Assembly: GCA_945896935.1 (NCBI GenBank) | Contig: CAMDER010000029.1 | Span: 1-13,895, forward strand | From: Bifidobacterium breve | Lineage (GTDB): Bacteria; Actinomycetota; Acidimicrobiia; Acidimicrobiales; Ilumatobacteraceae | Reading direction: 5' to 3' | Length of the DNA: 13,895 bases | Shown: positions 1 to 6,898 of the stretch, in pieces | Numbering within the stretch: the stretch's first letter is position 1 | Layout: each line of letters begins with the position of its first letter | Translations under genes and position numbers: made by a program | Notes under the pieces: generated by a model | Database searches by the model: none | The model's input: the letters and a program-made list of their open reading frames with translations, nothing else | What the model was told of the DNA's origin: nothing

Positions 1-1202
1 CGCAGGCGAGCCCGAGTCGTCTGTGGAGGGACATCCATGGCTTCAAGAATGTCAGCATCTGTACACACCCGCTCGACTAAGCCACGACTCTGCATCTTGT
101 AAAACAAACCACGACTACGAACGACATCGTGATACTGCAAGTCGATAAGTTGCGCCCTTGGGTCCCCTAACTCAAGCCCATTCTTCACGCAATACGAATC
201 AATCAACTTGTGTTTAATGACCCAATCAACTTCTCGATCTAGCGAGAGTGGATTTACCTCAATCGACTCCACACAGTATTTCCACATTTCAAGAGCCTTC
301 TGTTCATTGGGTTGAAACCCTCGAGTCTCAGCAAACTCAAGCGCAGCGTTGAGATATTCACGTTGGATATCAAGCGCACTCACTTCACGGCCACTAGCCA
401 GGTTGACGGTCTTACGGCACGTGATGTCGTGGCTGAAGTCACGGATAGCCCGAATCGGATTTTCAAGGGTCATATCTCGCAATGAAAACTTAGGATCCTC
501 CATCATGCGCAATAAGCAGGCAGTTGAACCAACCTTTAAAAAATTGGAATACTCGCTCATATTCGAGTCTCCAACAATCACATGAAGCCGGCGATATTTT
601 TCGGCATCCGCGTGGGGTTCGTCGCGTGTATTAATAATGGGACGACTACGTGTTGTTGCCGAAGACATCGTTTCCCAAATGTGATCAGCTCGTTGAGTGA
701 TCGAATAGACCGGACCTCGAGCTGTCTGCACAATCTTGCCGGCCCCAGTGAAAATCATCCGAGAAATCAAAAAAGGAATGAGTACAGAATTGTGCAAACT
801 TGCATCGTCTTCTCGGGACGTTAGGTAATTCTCGTGGCATCCGTAACTGTTGCCCGCCGAATCGGTGTTGTTCTTAAATAAGTAAATAGTTCCGCGTATG
901 CCTTCTTCGCGAAGTCGTTCTTCGGCCGAGCCCACCAAATTTTCTAGAATTCGCTCTCCGGCCTTATCTTGCACAACTACGTCATAAATTGAGTCACATT
1001 CGGCAGTCGCGTATTCGGGGTGTGAACCAACGTCCAGGTAGAGACGCGAACCGTTTTCGAGAAATACATTTGAGCTTCGACCCCAGGAAACCACTTTGCG
1101 AAAAAGATAACGGCTGACCTCATCGGGGCTGAGACGACGTTGACCCCGCAAAGTGCAGGTCACTCCGTATTCATTCTCAAGTCCATAAATCCGACGCTCC
1201 AC
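1..1202 (-). CDS. pafA: PafA, Pup–protein ligase (C-terminus cut by window edge)
   Basis: This enzyme uses ATP to activate the C-terminal glutamate of Pup and join it to substrate lysines, the bacterial counterpart of ubiquitin ligation. Reading leftwards, 400 codons are visible of the roughly 450 usual for the family. The N-terminus reads MERRIYGLENEYGV, with the nucleotide/Mg-binding Glu-9 and Glu-11. The family motif YLDVGSHPEYATAECDS holds the presumed catalytic base Asp-57. KNNTDSAGNSYGCHEN (about 115-130) and NTRDEPHADAEKYRRLH (about 205-221) follow, and the visible part ends in TTRARLR, just before the small C-terminal domain. The start is GTG at 1202-1200: an in-frame TAG (1205-1203) lies directly upstream, and no other start keeps the conserved N-terminus. 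No clear Shine-Dalgarno is seen. It is last in the arc-dop-pup-prcB-prcA-pafA series, 104 bases after prcA. It is a paralogue of dop in this window, but has the short PafA N-terminus without the Dop-specific loop. Confidence 0.97.
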   Translation of the reverse strand, partial: MERRIYGLENEYGVTCTLRGQRRLSPDEVSRYLFRKVVSWGRSSNVFLENGSRLYLDVGSHPEYATAECDSIYDVVVQDKAGERILENLVGSAEERLREEGIRGTIYLFKNNTDSAGNSYGCHENYLTSREDDASLHNSVLIPFLISRMIFTGAGKIVQTARGPVYSITQRADHIWETMSSATTRSRPIINTRDEPHADAEKYRRLHVIVGDSNMSEYSNFLKVGSTACLLRMMEDPKFSLRDMTLENPIRAIRDFSHDITCRKTVNLASGREVSALDIQREYLNAALEFAETRGFQPNEQKALEMWKYCVESIEVNPLSLDREVDWVIKHKLIDSYCVKNGLELGDPRAQLIDLQYHDVVRSRGLFYKMQSRGLVERVCTDADILEAMDVPPQTTRARL

Positions 1203-1280
1203 CTATAGCAAGGTAGTCGCTGTTTTGCTGGTAATCGAACTTGTCTGACCAACAGAATCAATTCCAAGGACAAAAGTCAC
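1203..1280 (-). other. Possible 25-codon leader frame abutting pafA
   Basis: The prcA–pafA spacer holds an open frame from GTG (1280-1278) to TAG (1205-1203), in phase with pafA, so that the stop is followed directly by the pafA GTG (TAG|GTG). The peptide would begin MTFVLGIDSVGQ and end TATTLL. It resembles no family I know and has no convincing Shine-Dalgarno. It could be a leader that feeds ribosomes to pafA by termination–reinitiation, which would explain the poor ribosome site of pafA. It could equally be a chance open frame. Confidence 0.2.
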
Positions 1281-1306
1281 GATCGCTCGCAGTCAGTTGA
1301 GAATTT

Positions 1307-1984
1307 CTATTCCTGGAGTTTGGCAACTTCCGCATCATCGAATCGTTGGAAACAACGACGATCTTCGCTGCGTCGCAACACCGCTACTTCAAGATCTCCA
1401 GCGTGCAGAACGCGATCGGGGCCTGACAATGCTGACACACACTTCTTCACAGCCGTCCCCAAATCGTCATCTGATTTCCAAGAATTGCGCAAACGCTCAG
1501 AAATTGACTCAGCGTCACCGCCAAGCACGCTCAACCCTCGCTCATCCATCAAGGTGCCGTCATACATAATGTGGAACAACTGGTCACTCGCCTGATCAAC
1601 ACCGACTTCCGCGAGTAAAATTTCAACCTCATACGGCTTGACGTCGTGAGTAAAAGTTTGGCCCAATATCTGGGCATATTCGTTCGCCAAACTTCGAGCC
1701 TCAACATCATCCCGCGAATATTGATACCCACGAACATCGGCGTTACGAACACCAAAACGACGGAGTTGATCGAACTCGTTGTATTTACCCACTCCAGCAA
1801 AACCGATGCGATCATAAATCTCACTCACCTTACGCAATGTATTTGATGTGTTCTCAGCAACGACCACAATGCCATCGTTGTATTGAACAGCAACCAATGC
1901 ACGTCCACGGGCGATCCCTTTTCGCGCATAATCGGCGCGATCTTTCATTAACTGTTCGGGAGCGACATAAAAAGGTTGATTCAT
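1307..1984 (-). CDS. prcA: PrcA, 20S proteasome alpha subunit
   Basis: This is the non-catalytic alpha subunit; seven copies form each outer ring of the 20S core, gate the entry pore and receive the Arc/Mpa ATPase. It has 225 residues, near the usual 230-250. The N-terminus MNQPFYVAPEQLMKDRADYA is the gate and helix-0 segment, followed by the alpha signature KGIARGRALVAVQY (residues about 22-35), VAENTS, the helix KVSEIYDRIGFAGVGKYNEF, and KPYEVEILLAEVG near residue 120. There is no N-terminal catalytic threonine. Its ATG overlaps the prcB stop as ATGA, so the two are translationally coupled, which suits equal stoichiometry. AAGGAA at 1992-1997 lies seven bases upstream of the ATG and supports this start. 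The acidic tail seen in mycobacterial PrcA is shorter here, ending in AKLQE. Confidence 0.97.
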   Translation of the reverse strand: MNQPFYVAPEQLMKDRADYARKGIARGRALVAVQYNDGIVVVAENTSNTLRKVSEIYDRIGFAGVGKYNEFDQLRRFGVRNADVRGYQYSRDDVEARSLANEYAQILGQTFTHDVKPYEVEILLAEVGVDQASDQLFHIMYDGTLMDERGLSVLGGDAESISERLRNSWKSDDDLGTAVKKCVSALSGPDRVLHAGDLEVAVLRRSEDRRCFQRFDDAEVAKLQE

Positions 1985-2790
1985 GATGTTGTTCCTTCAC
2001 GTTGCGAACGTTGCTGTTGAACAAGCGTCTCAAACCGTGTTGCTAAATCGTTATCTTCGCAACGTTCCCAGCCATCGGCGGTAATCGTCGCAACTACGGG
2101 ATAAATACTTCGAAGGACATCGGGACCACCTGTCGCCGAGTCAACATCGGCGGCCTCCCACAAAGCACGACAAGCAAGATTGATCGCCTCATCGGCGTTC
2201 ATCCCTGGCCTAAACCCGACCTTTAAAACTGTCGATGCGGGGCCACCACCTGAGCCGGTAGCCACAAACTCGCGTTCTTCATAGCGACCGCCGGTGACGT
2301 CAAAGTCCCACAGGCGACCAGTACTTCGCAGCAAGTCGTACCCGGCAAAAATGGGAACGACCGCGAGACCTTGCATAGCCCCAGAGAGGTTCGCCCGCAC
2401 GAGTTGTGAAAGCTGGTTGGCTTTACCTTCAAGACTGATCGGTCGACCATCAAGTTTTTCAAAATGCTCGAGTTGCAATTGGAAAATTTTGATCATGTCC
2501 ATGGCGACTCCAGCGGTGCCAGAAATCGCTACTCCACTATGGCGATCTGCGGCAACAACTTTTTCCATCTCACGATTTGAAATGCGCGAGCCCATTGTTG
2601 CTCGGCGATCTCCGGCCATGACCACACCATCGTTATAACGAACCGCGAGCACGGTTGTCCCGTGTGGGGCCTGCAACGATTGGCCGTCTCCGGAGTGAGC
2701 GTAAGAAAAAGGGTCGAGGCCGACCTTGCGTAGTAACGACGTGAAATTGCTACCGGGATCATTTTCAAGATCAAAAAATGGGACGACCAC
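1981..2790 (-). CDS. prcB: PrcB, 20S proteasome beta subunit (catalytic, with propeptide)
   Basis: This is the proteolytic subunit of the 20S core, made as a precursor that cleaves itself to expose an N-terminal threonine nucleophile. It has 269 residues. The propeptide is residues 1-44, and the cleavage site HG|TTVLAV puts the mature Thr1 at residue 45. Counting from there, Asp17 (in MAGDRRAT) and Lys33 (in EMEKVV) fall at the expected positions, so the active site looks intact. Further family blocks are AISGTAGVAMD, LVRANLSGAMQGLAVVP and the ATGGPDVLRSIYP segment near the C-terminus. The start is GTG at 2790, three bases after the pup stop. AAGGTGG, inside the last codons of pup, lies about ten bases upstream and can serve as ribosome site. 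pup and prcB are therefore probably coupled, and prcB overlaps prcA by four bases. Confidence 0.97.
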   Translation of the reverse strand: MVVPFFDLENDPGSNFTSLLRKVGLDPFSYAHSGDGQSLQAPHGTTVLAVRYNDGVVMAGDRRATMGSRISNREMEKVVAADRHSGVAISGTAGVAMDMIKIFQLQLEHFEKLDGRPISLEGKANQLSQLVRANLSGAMQGLAVVPIFAGYDLLRSTGRLWDFDVTGGRYEEREFVATGSGGGPASTVLKVGFRPGMNADEAINLACRALWEAADVDSATGGPDVLRSIYPVVATITADGWERCEDNDLATRFETLVQQQRSQREGTTS

Positions 2791-2793
2791 GAT

Positions 2794-2988
2794 TCATTCG
2801 CCACCTTTTTGGATGTACGACTTCACAAAATCTTCAGCGTTGCTTTCTAAGACATCATCAATCTCATCGAGCAAATCATCAAGCTCGGCTTTCAACTTCT
2901 CACCTTGCTGGCTGGAAGCTTCTGAAGATGCGACTTCTTCTGACGCCCGCTCAGAGTTGGACTTTTGTTTCTGTACTCTCTCAGCCAT
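2794..2988 (-). CDS. pup: Pup, prokaryotic ubiquitin-like protein ending in Gly-Gly-Glu
   Basis: Pup is the small, largely disordered modifier attached to lysines through its C-terminal glutamate to send proteins to the proteasome. It has 64 residues, the family norm. The N-terminal half is low-complexity and hydrophilic (K, S, E, Q). The second half holds the Mpa-binding helix (LDDLLDEIDDVLESNAEDFV) and the tail KSYIQKGGE. The gene encodes terminal Glu rather than the Gln found in mycobacteria, so it is ready for PafA without deamidation. Two ATG codons are adjacent (2991-2989 and 2988-2986). GAGAGGG at 2993-2999 is only about two bases from the first but five from the second, so I chose the second. 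The other choice adds one Met. It is encoded between dop and prcB, the standard actinobacterial order. Confidence 0.96.
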   Translation of the reverse strand: MAERVQKQKSNSERASEEVASSEASSQQGEKLKAELDDLLDEIDDVLESNAEDFVKSYIQKGGE

Positions 2989-2992
2989 CATT

Positions 2993-2999
2993 CCCTCTC
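2993..2999 (-). promoter_or_regulatory. Ribosome binding site of pup
   Basis: On the minus strand this reads GAGAGGG. It is the strongest purine-rich match upstream of pup, and its spacing favours the second of two consecutive ATG codons as the start. Confidence 0.6.
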
Positions 3000-3106
3000 A
3001 GTGATTGATTTGAATTAAAAATTAAAACTTTGAAATTTCGTGCTTGTGGAAAATATACCGATGGTTTTCACGAGTGCTGTGATCTTGACAGCCATTTCGG
3101 CCAAAG
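3000..3106 (-). promoter_or_regulatory. AT-rich dop–pup spacer, possible internal promoter
   Basis: This spacer of just over 100 bases is the longest one inside the proteasome series and is clearly more AT-rich than its surroundings (3008-3057). On the minus strand it holds TATATT (3057-3052), a 5/6 match to a -10 element, with no good -35 match at 17-18 bases. A second AT-rich run (TTTTAATTTTTAATT) lies closer to pup. A separate promoter for pup-prcB-prcA, giving more Pup and core than Arc and Dop, would make biological sense. The sequence alone does not prove it. Confidence 0.3.
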
Positions 3107-4615
3107 TCACTTTTCTGCACCTAACCGATCGAGCAATTCAAGCAAAGTGACACTTTCTGAACAGATTCGCCCCACCAAATCCTTAGTTCCCCGAAGAGGT
3201 TCCATCATCGGAACTCGGCGCAACGGACCTCGTCCAACATCAAGAACCAAACAGTCCCAGTTAGCCGACACAACTTGATCTGGCCACCTCTCAAGACATT
3301 GGCCGCGGAAATAGGCTCGGGTGGAGTCAGGAGCATGGCGGATCGCTCGTTTGACCTCGGGATTCTCAACCAGAGTTCGCAAACCTGCCCGAGTCGCGAG
3401 ACATTTTTCTGCTCTCATATCGTGATACTGCAAATCAATTGCCCTGAGACGCGAGTCGCCGTTTGAAAGTCCATGACGAGATTGCATTCCGTCGACGATG
3501 CGCTTTTTCGCAATCCAATCAACCATGTCGGCGACGCTGTCTGGGTCACGCTCGAGCCCCGTCAACACCTCTTCCCACAATTCAATGATTCTTTGCCCAA
3601 CGACTTCTCCACCAACCGACTCAAACCCAACCGAATTCGCGTAGTTCACCGACTTCTGCAAGAGGGCCCATTGGATTTCTAGGGCTGTCATACGCGAACC
3701 ATTAGCCATGAGCAGCGTTTGGTTTAAAGTGGGGTCGTAACTCACTTGGCGAATCGCCGACACTGGATGAGCCAAAGTCAGATCAGCACCAAGCACATCA
3801 TCCTCAATGAGCGACAAAATCAGTGACGTCGTCCCGACCTTCAAGAAAGTTGCGACTTGCGACATATTTGCGTCGCCAACGATGACGTGCAGACGCCGAT
3901 ACTTCTGCGGATCACAATGTGGTTCGTCGCGAGTGTTCACGATTGGCCGCTTCAGAGTTGTTTCAAGGCCAACTTCTTCTTCAAAGAAGTCAGCACGTTG
4001 ACTCAATTGGAAAGGAACCTGCTCAGTTGAAACGCCCAGCATTTCTGAGCCCACTTTGCCGGCCCCAGCGAATACCTGACGGGTGACAAAATGTGGAGTG
4101 ATTTGCGCAACGATTCTTCCGAACGGCACTTCTCGGGCAACCAAGAAATTTTCATGACAGCCATAACTGTTACCTTTGCCATCACTGTTGTTCTTGTACA
4201 GCAGCATTTCAACACCTGACGGTAAAGTGCGGTTCACTGCGGCCATTGACTGGCGAATGATCTCTTCCCCGGCGCAGTCATAAATCAGCGTCTCCCACGA
4301 ATTCGCACATTCGGGAGTTGATATTTCTGGGTGGGCATGATCGACGTAATAGCGCGCTCCATTTGTGAGCACCGCGTTGACGAGATGCATTTCAACTTCT
4401 GGTGGCATCGCCGATTCAAGCGAAAAGCCTCGAGCATCAATATCAGGTCGTTCATCATCAAAATTCCATGAAGGCGCATCGTGTTGTGCTTCGGACGAAT
4501 TGGACTCCACGTATGCATTAATCAACAGCGACGAAGCCAAGACCGGATTTGATTCGGTTCCTCGAACCAAAATTCCGTACTCGGTTTCAATTCCAGAAAC
4601 TTTGACGATGGCCAT
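3107..4615 (-). CDS. dop: Dop, depupylase (Pup deamidase family)
   Basis: Dop hydrolyses the isopeptide bond between Pup and substrates, and in species with Pup-Gln also deamidates Pup. It is a paralogue of PafA with the carboxylate–amine ligase (glutamine-synthetase-like) fold. It has 502 residues, like mycobacterial Dop. The N-terminus MAIVKVSGIETEYGI gives the ATP/Mg glutamates. The Dop-specific loop region holds DIDARGF (about 58-64), and YVDHAHPE (about 90-97) carries the catalytic Asp-92. KNNSDGKGNSYGCHENF, VGLETTLKRPIVNTRDEPH and RRLHVIVGDANMS follow, and the C-terminal domain has DSTRAYFRGQCLERW and EPLRGTK. The ATG at 4615 is 29 bases after the arc stop; its Shine-Dalgarno is weak. 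Because Pup here already ends in Glu, the likely role is depupylation and Pup recycling rather than deamidation. Confidence 0.97.
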   Translation of the reverse strand: MAIVKVSGIETEYGILVRGTESNPVLASSLLINAYVESNSSEAQHDAPSWNFDDERPDIDARGFSLESAMPPEVEMHLVNAVLTNGARYYVDHAHPEISTPECANSWETLIYDCAGEEIIRQSMAAVNRTLPSGVEMLLYKNNSDGKGNSYGCHENFLVAREVPFGRIVAQITPHFVTRQVFAGAGKVGSEMLGVSTEQVPFQLSQRADFFEEEVGLETTLKRPIVNTRDEPHCDPQKYRRLHVIVGDANMSQVATFLKVGTTSLILSLIEDDVLGADLTLAHPVSAIRQVSYDPTLNQTLLMANGSRMTALEIQWALLQKSVNYANSVGFESVGGEVVGQRIIELWEEVLTGLERDPDSVADMVDWIAKKRIVDGMQSRHGLSNGDSRLRAIDLQYHDMRAEKCLATRAGLRTLVENPEVKRAIRHAPDSTRAYFRGQCLERWPDQVVSANWDCLVLDVGRGPLRRVPMMEPLRGTKDLVGRICSESVTLLELLDRLGAEK

Positions 4616-4644
4616 TTAGACCGCCGCGCTCGGGCGAAATGTCA

Positions 4645-6405
4645 TTAGAGGTACTGGCCAGTTGCGCTTCGTTCGATTGCTCGTCCGCCAGCGACAGAAC
4701 GATCGCTGTCTTCATTCACCAAAGTACGAATGAAGACAATGCGCTCACCCTTCTTGCCAGAAATCTTGGCCCAGTCGTCGGGGTTGGTCGTATTGGGAAG
4801 ATCTTCGTGTTCACGGAACTCTTGGCGAATTGAGTCCAAAAGATCTTGTGCACAGACGCCACGGAGACCGCCAGAGATGACGCGTTTAATAGCCAACTTT
4901 TTGGCGCGGCGAACTATGTTCTCAATCATTGCTCCCGAAGAAAAATCACGGAAGTACAACACTTCTTTATCTCCGTTGGCGTACGTCACTTCGAGGAACC
5001 GATTGATTTCATCATCGCTGTACATCCTGCTCACGGCTTGAGAAATCATTTCCGAGATGGCCAATTCAAGGCTCCCGTGCTGAGCAACTTCAGATTCAGC
5101 GATCGGAATTTCGCTGGTCAAATAACGACTAAATATTTGTACCGCGGCGCGATCGGTCGGTCGGTCAATTTTGATCTTCACATCAAGTCGTCCTGGGCGC
5201 AAGATTGCGGGATCAATCAAATCTTCACGATTCGTTGCACCGATCACGATGACGTTTCGCAAACCTTCAACACCATCAATTTCGGCCAACAGTTGCGGAA
5301 CGATGGTTGACTCCATGTCGGACGAAATCCCGGTACCACGCGTACGGAACATCGAATCCATCTCATCAAAAAAGACGATGACGGGCCAACCCTCTTCACT
5401 CTTCTCTCGGGCTCTTTGAAAAACCAAACGAATTTGGCGTTCAGTTTCACCGACGTACTTATTGAGAAGTTCTGGACCCTTAATATTGATGAAGTAACTG
5501 CGACCCTTATCGTCACCAGTTCGAGCCGCAACTTTTTTGGCCAAACTATTGGCAACAGCTTTTGCGATCAGCGTCTTTCCGCACCCTGGCGGCCCGTACA
5601 GCAAAATTCCTTTTGGTGCTGGCAGTTGATGTTCGGCGAAGAGGTCGTGATACAAGAACGGCAGCTCAACAGCATCGGCAATTTGCTCGATCTGGGTATC
5701 GAGACCCCCAATGTCGACATAGCTAATGTCGGGCACTTCTTCGAGCAACAAGTCTTCGACCTCTGGGCGGGGCAATTTCTCGAGCAATAAATTGGTTCGA
5801 CTATCGCGACGGACGGTATCGCCGCTCCGTAAATGCATACCTCGTAATGCGTCGGCCAATTCGCAGACCATCTCGTCGTCGGTGCGACCCGTGACGATGG
5901 CGCGGATGCCGTCTTCGAGTACTTCTTTAATCGTGACGACGTCTCCTGAGCCCTCAGACTCGCGTGCCGTCACAACATTGAAACTCTCATTCAAAACAAC
6001 TTCTGAACCACGATGCAATAACTCGATATCAATATCGGGATGCACATTGACGCGCAGTTTGCGCCCACTCGTCAGCACATCAATCGTTTGATCGTCATTT
6101 TTGCCGACGACCACGCCGTAAGCCGAGGGAGGCTGCGACAATTTGTCGACTTCATCCCGCAAAGAGACGATATTTTCTCGAGCCTCACGCAAGGTGAAAC
6201 TCAGTTTTTCATTCTTGGCCGATTCTTGAGCCAATTGGCCCTTCATCTCCATCAGACGTTCTTCAAGTTGGCGGACTCGGCGCGGAACATCAGATTGCAC
6301 CCCAGTCAAGCGCAGTCGTAAGGCCGCAATTTCAGCCTCTAACGACAGTCGATCGTCGTTGAGCGTTCCGCTGTCTGAGCGGGGAGCGTCGATGTCCTCG
6401 TTCAT
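4645..6405 (-). CDS. arc: Arc/Mpa, proteasome-associated AAA ATPase
   Basis: This is the hexameric unfoldase that captures pupylated proteins and feeds them into the 20S core. It has 586 residues, close to mycobacterial Mpa (about 609). Order of parts: N-terminal coiled coil (about 15-92) that binds Pup; two OB-type domains (about 93-215, with VVVGKNDDQTIDV and AIVTGRTDDEMV); AAA domain with Walker A GPPGCGKT (271-278), pore loop KYVGE (316-320), Walker B VIVFFDEMD (342-350), and sensor/arginine-finger region GATNREDLIDPAILRPGRLD. The last residues are GQYL: the penultimate Tyr is the proteasome-docking motif of this family, so coupling to the core should be intact. ATG at 6405 has AAGGA at 6413-6417, seven bases upstream. 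It is the first gene of the proteasome series, with dop 29 bases downstream. Its promoter should lie in 6406-6652. Confidence 0.97.
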   Translation of the reverse strand: MNEDIDAPRSDSGTLNDDRLSLEAEIAALRLRLTGVQSDVPRRVRQLEERLMEMKGQLAQESAKNEKLSFTLREARENIVSLRDEVDKLSQPPSAYGVVVGKNDDQTIDVLTSGRKLRVNVHPDIDIELLHRGSEVVLNESFNVVTARESEGSGDVVTIKEVLEDGIRAIVTGRTDDEMVCELADALRGMHLRSGDTVRRDSRTNLLLEKLPRPEVEDLLLEEVPDISYVDIGGLDTQIEQIADAVELPFLYHDLFAEHQLPAPKGILLYGPPGCGKTLIAKAVANSLAKKVAARTGDDKGRSYFINIKGPELLNKYVGETERQIRLVFQRAREKSEEGWPVIVFFDEMDSMFRTRGTGISSDMESTIVPQLLAEIDGVEGLRNVIVIGATNREDLIDPAILRPGRLDVKIKIDRPTDRAAVQIFSRYLTSEIPIAESEVAQHGSLELAISEMISQAVSRMYSDDEINRFLEVTYANGDKEVLYFRDFSSGAMIENIVRRAKKLAIKRVISGGLRGVCAQDLLDSIRQEFREHEDLPNTTNPDDWAKISGKKGERIVFIRTLVNEDSDRSVAGGRAIERSATGQYL

Positions 6406-6435
6406 GCCCTCGTCCTTCCACCAGTGCCTACCCCT

Positions 6436-6445
6436 GCGAAGTTAC
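6436..6445. repeat. Direct repeat GCGAAGTTAC, copy near arc
   Basis: This ten-base word recurs exactly at 6622-6631. The copies lie about 31 bases upstream of arc and 21 bases upstream of the ferredoxin gene. Relative to the two genes they are in opposite orientation. It may be a regulator site shared by the divergent genes, or chance. Confidence 0.3.
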
Positions 6446-6466
6446 ACCCCCTTGATGACTTTGGTC

Positions 6467-6489
6467 TTGACGAGGTCAGAACTCGACAA
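6467..6489. promoter_or_regulatory. Interrupted palindrome, possible operator
   Basis: TTGACGAG, a 7-base spacer, then CTCGACAA. The arms match as inverted repeats at 7 of 8 positions. It lies about 60-85 bases upstream of arc, a usual place for a regulator. It does not match an actinobacterial regulator box that I can name. Confidence 0.25.
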
Positions 6490-6554
6490 TTTCTCCCCAG
6501 CGATTCACAAGTGCTCAGGTCACGGGGCATATTTTCTGACAAAAGTTCATACTG

Positions 6555-6589
6555 GGGTGACTGAGAAAGCGGTGTTCGGGCTATCACCC
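6555..6589. repeat. Inverted pair GGGTGA / TCACCC
   Basis: Perfect 6-base arms at 6555-6560 and 6584-6589 flank 23 bases in the arc/ferredoxin spacer. It is too weak and too loosely spaced for a terminator (no T run) and could be a half-site pair. Chance is quite possible. Confidence 0.15.
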
Positions 6590-6621
6590 ATGTAAAGTAT
6601 TCACACCAGCGGTTAGGTACC

Positions 6622-6631
6622 GCGAAGTTAC
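6622..6631. repeat. Direct repeat GCGAAGTTAC, copy near ferredoxin gene
   Basis: Second exact copy of the word at 6436-6445, here just before the GAGGAG (6634-6639) that is the only Shine-Dalgarno-like sequence of the ferredoxin gene. Confidence 0.3.
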
Positions 6632-6652
6632 CCGAGGAGCAAGCGAGCGAAC

Positions 6653-6898
6653 ATGAAGGTCTGGATTGATCAGGATCTATGCACAGGCGACGGACTTTGC
6701 GAAGAAATCTCGCCCAATGTTTTCACTCTGTTAGATGATGGCTTGGCGTACGTCAAAGAAGGCGCCACGGTCTATGCAACGGCTAAGGGTCACGCGCAGG
6801 GTGCTGAAGGTCTCGCCAATATCGCCGATGGAGAGCTTGACGGCGTCATCGAATCCGCCGAGGAATGCCCCGGCGAATGCATTTTCATCGAACCCTAA
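6653..6898 (+). CDS. Small ferredoxin, [3Fe-4S]/[4Fe-4S] type
   Basis: This is an 81-residue acidic electron carrier of the small actinobacterial ferredoxin family. Residues 1-31 (MKVWIDQDLCTGDGLCEEIS, then PNVFTLLDDGL) give the usual fold start with C10-x5-C16. The third ligand is in ECPGEC near the C-terminus: C72 followed by Pro, and an extra C76. The common [3Fe-4S] pattern needs C10, C16 and C72; the extra C76 leaves room for a different or convertible cluster. The stretch between C16 and C72 is longer than in 64-residue relatives. GAGGAG lies 13 bases upstream of the ATG, a long spacing. It diverges from arc, and its TAA overlaps the trmI TAG on the other strand. Its redox partner is unknown. 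A role beside the Fe-S enzyme TtuA is possible but only guessed from position; an oxidoreductase elsewhere, such as a P450, is equally likely. Confidence 0.9.
   Translation: MKVWIDQDLCTGDGLCEEISPNVFTLLDDGLAYVKEGATVYATAKGHAQGAEGLANIADGELDGVIESAEECPGECIFIEP

Larger units (their letters stand above)
6406..6652. promoter_or_regulatory. Divergent spacer between arc and ferredoxin gene
   Basis: This 247-base region must hold the start signals of both the proteasome series (minus strand) and the ferredoxin gene (plus strand). I see no convincing -35/-10 pair for either. It contains the 10-base direct repeat GCGAAGTTAC near each end (6436-6445 and 6622-6631), an interrupted palindrome (6467-6489) and a GGGTGA/TCACCC inverted pair (6555-6589). 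No tRNA, terminator or protein-like frame is evident. A 61-codon minus-strand frame overlaps the arc start as ATGA but has noise-like composition. Confidence 0.5.

Noticed and set aside
349..824. Plus-strand frames opposite pafA
   Set aside because: They are antisense shadows; the minus strand here reads as conserved PafA throughout.
1203..1306. Frameshift or disruption at the 5' end of pafA
   Set aside because: The open frame upstream ends in TAG, which looks like a broken start, but the GTG gives exactly the family N-terminus (MERRIYGLENEYG), so pafA is intact in the visible part.
3085..3090. TTGACA on the plus strand as a -35 box
   Set aside because: No -10 element lies at a suitable distance and no plus-strand gene follows.
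4846..5310. Long plus-strand frame opposite arc (154 codons)
   Set aside because: It lies within the AAA domain of arc, where the minus strand carries all conserved motifs; no independent coding evidence.
6402..6587. 61-codon minus-strand frame overlapping the arc ATG as ATGA
   Set aside because: The overlap looks like coupling, but the peptide is Arg/Ser-rich with no hydrophobic core or family likeness, and it covers the region expected to hold the arc and ferredoxin promoters. Kept as spacer.
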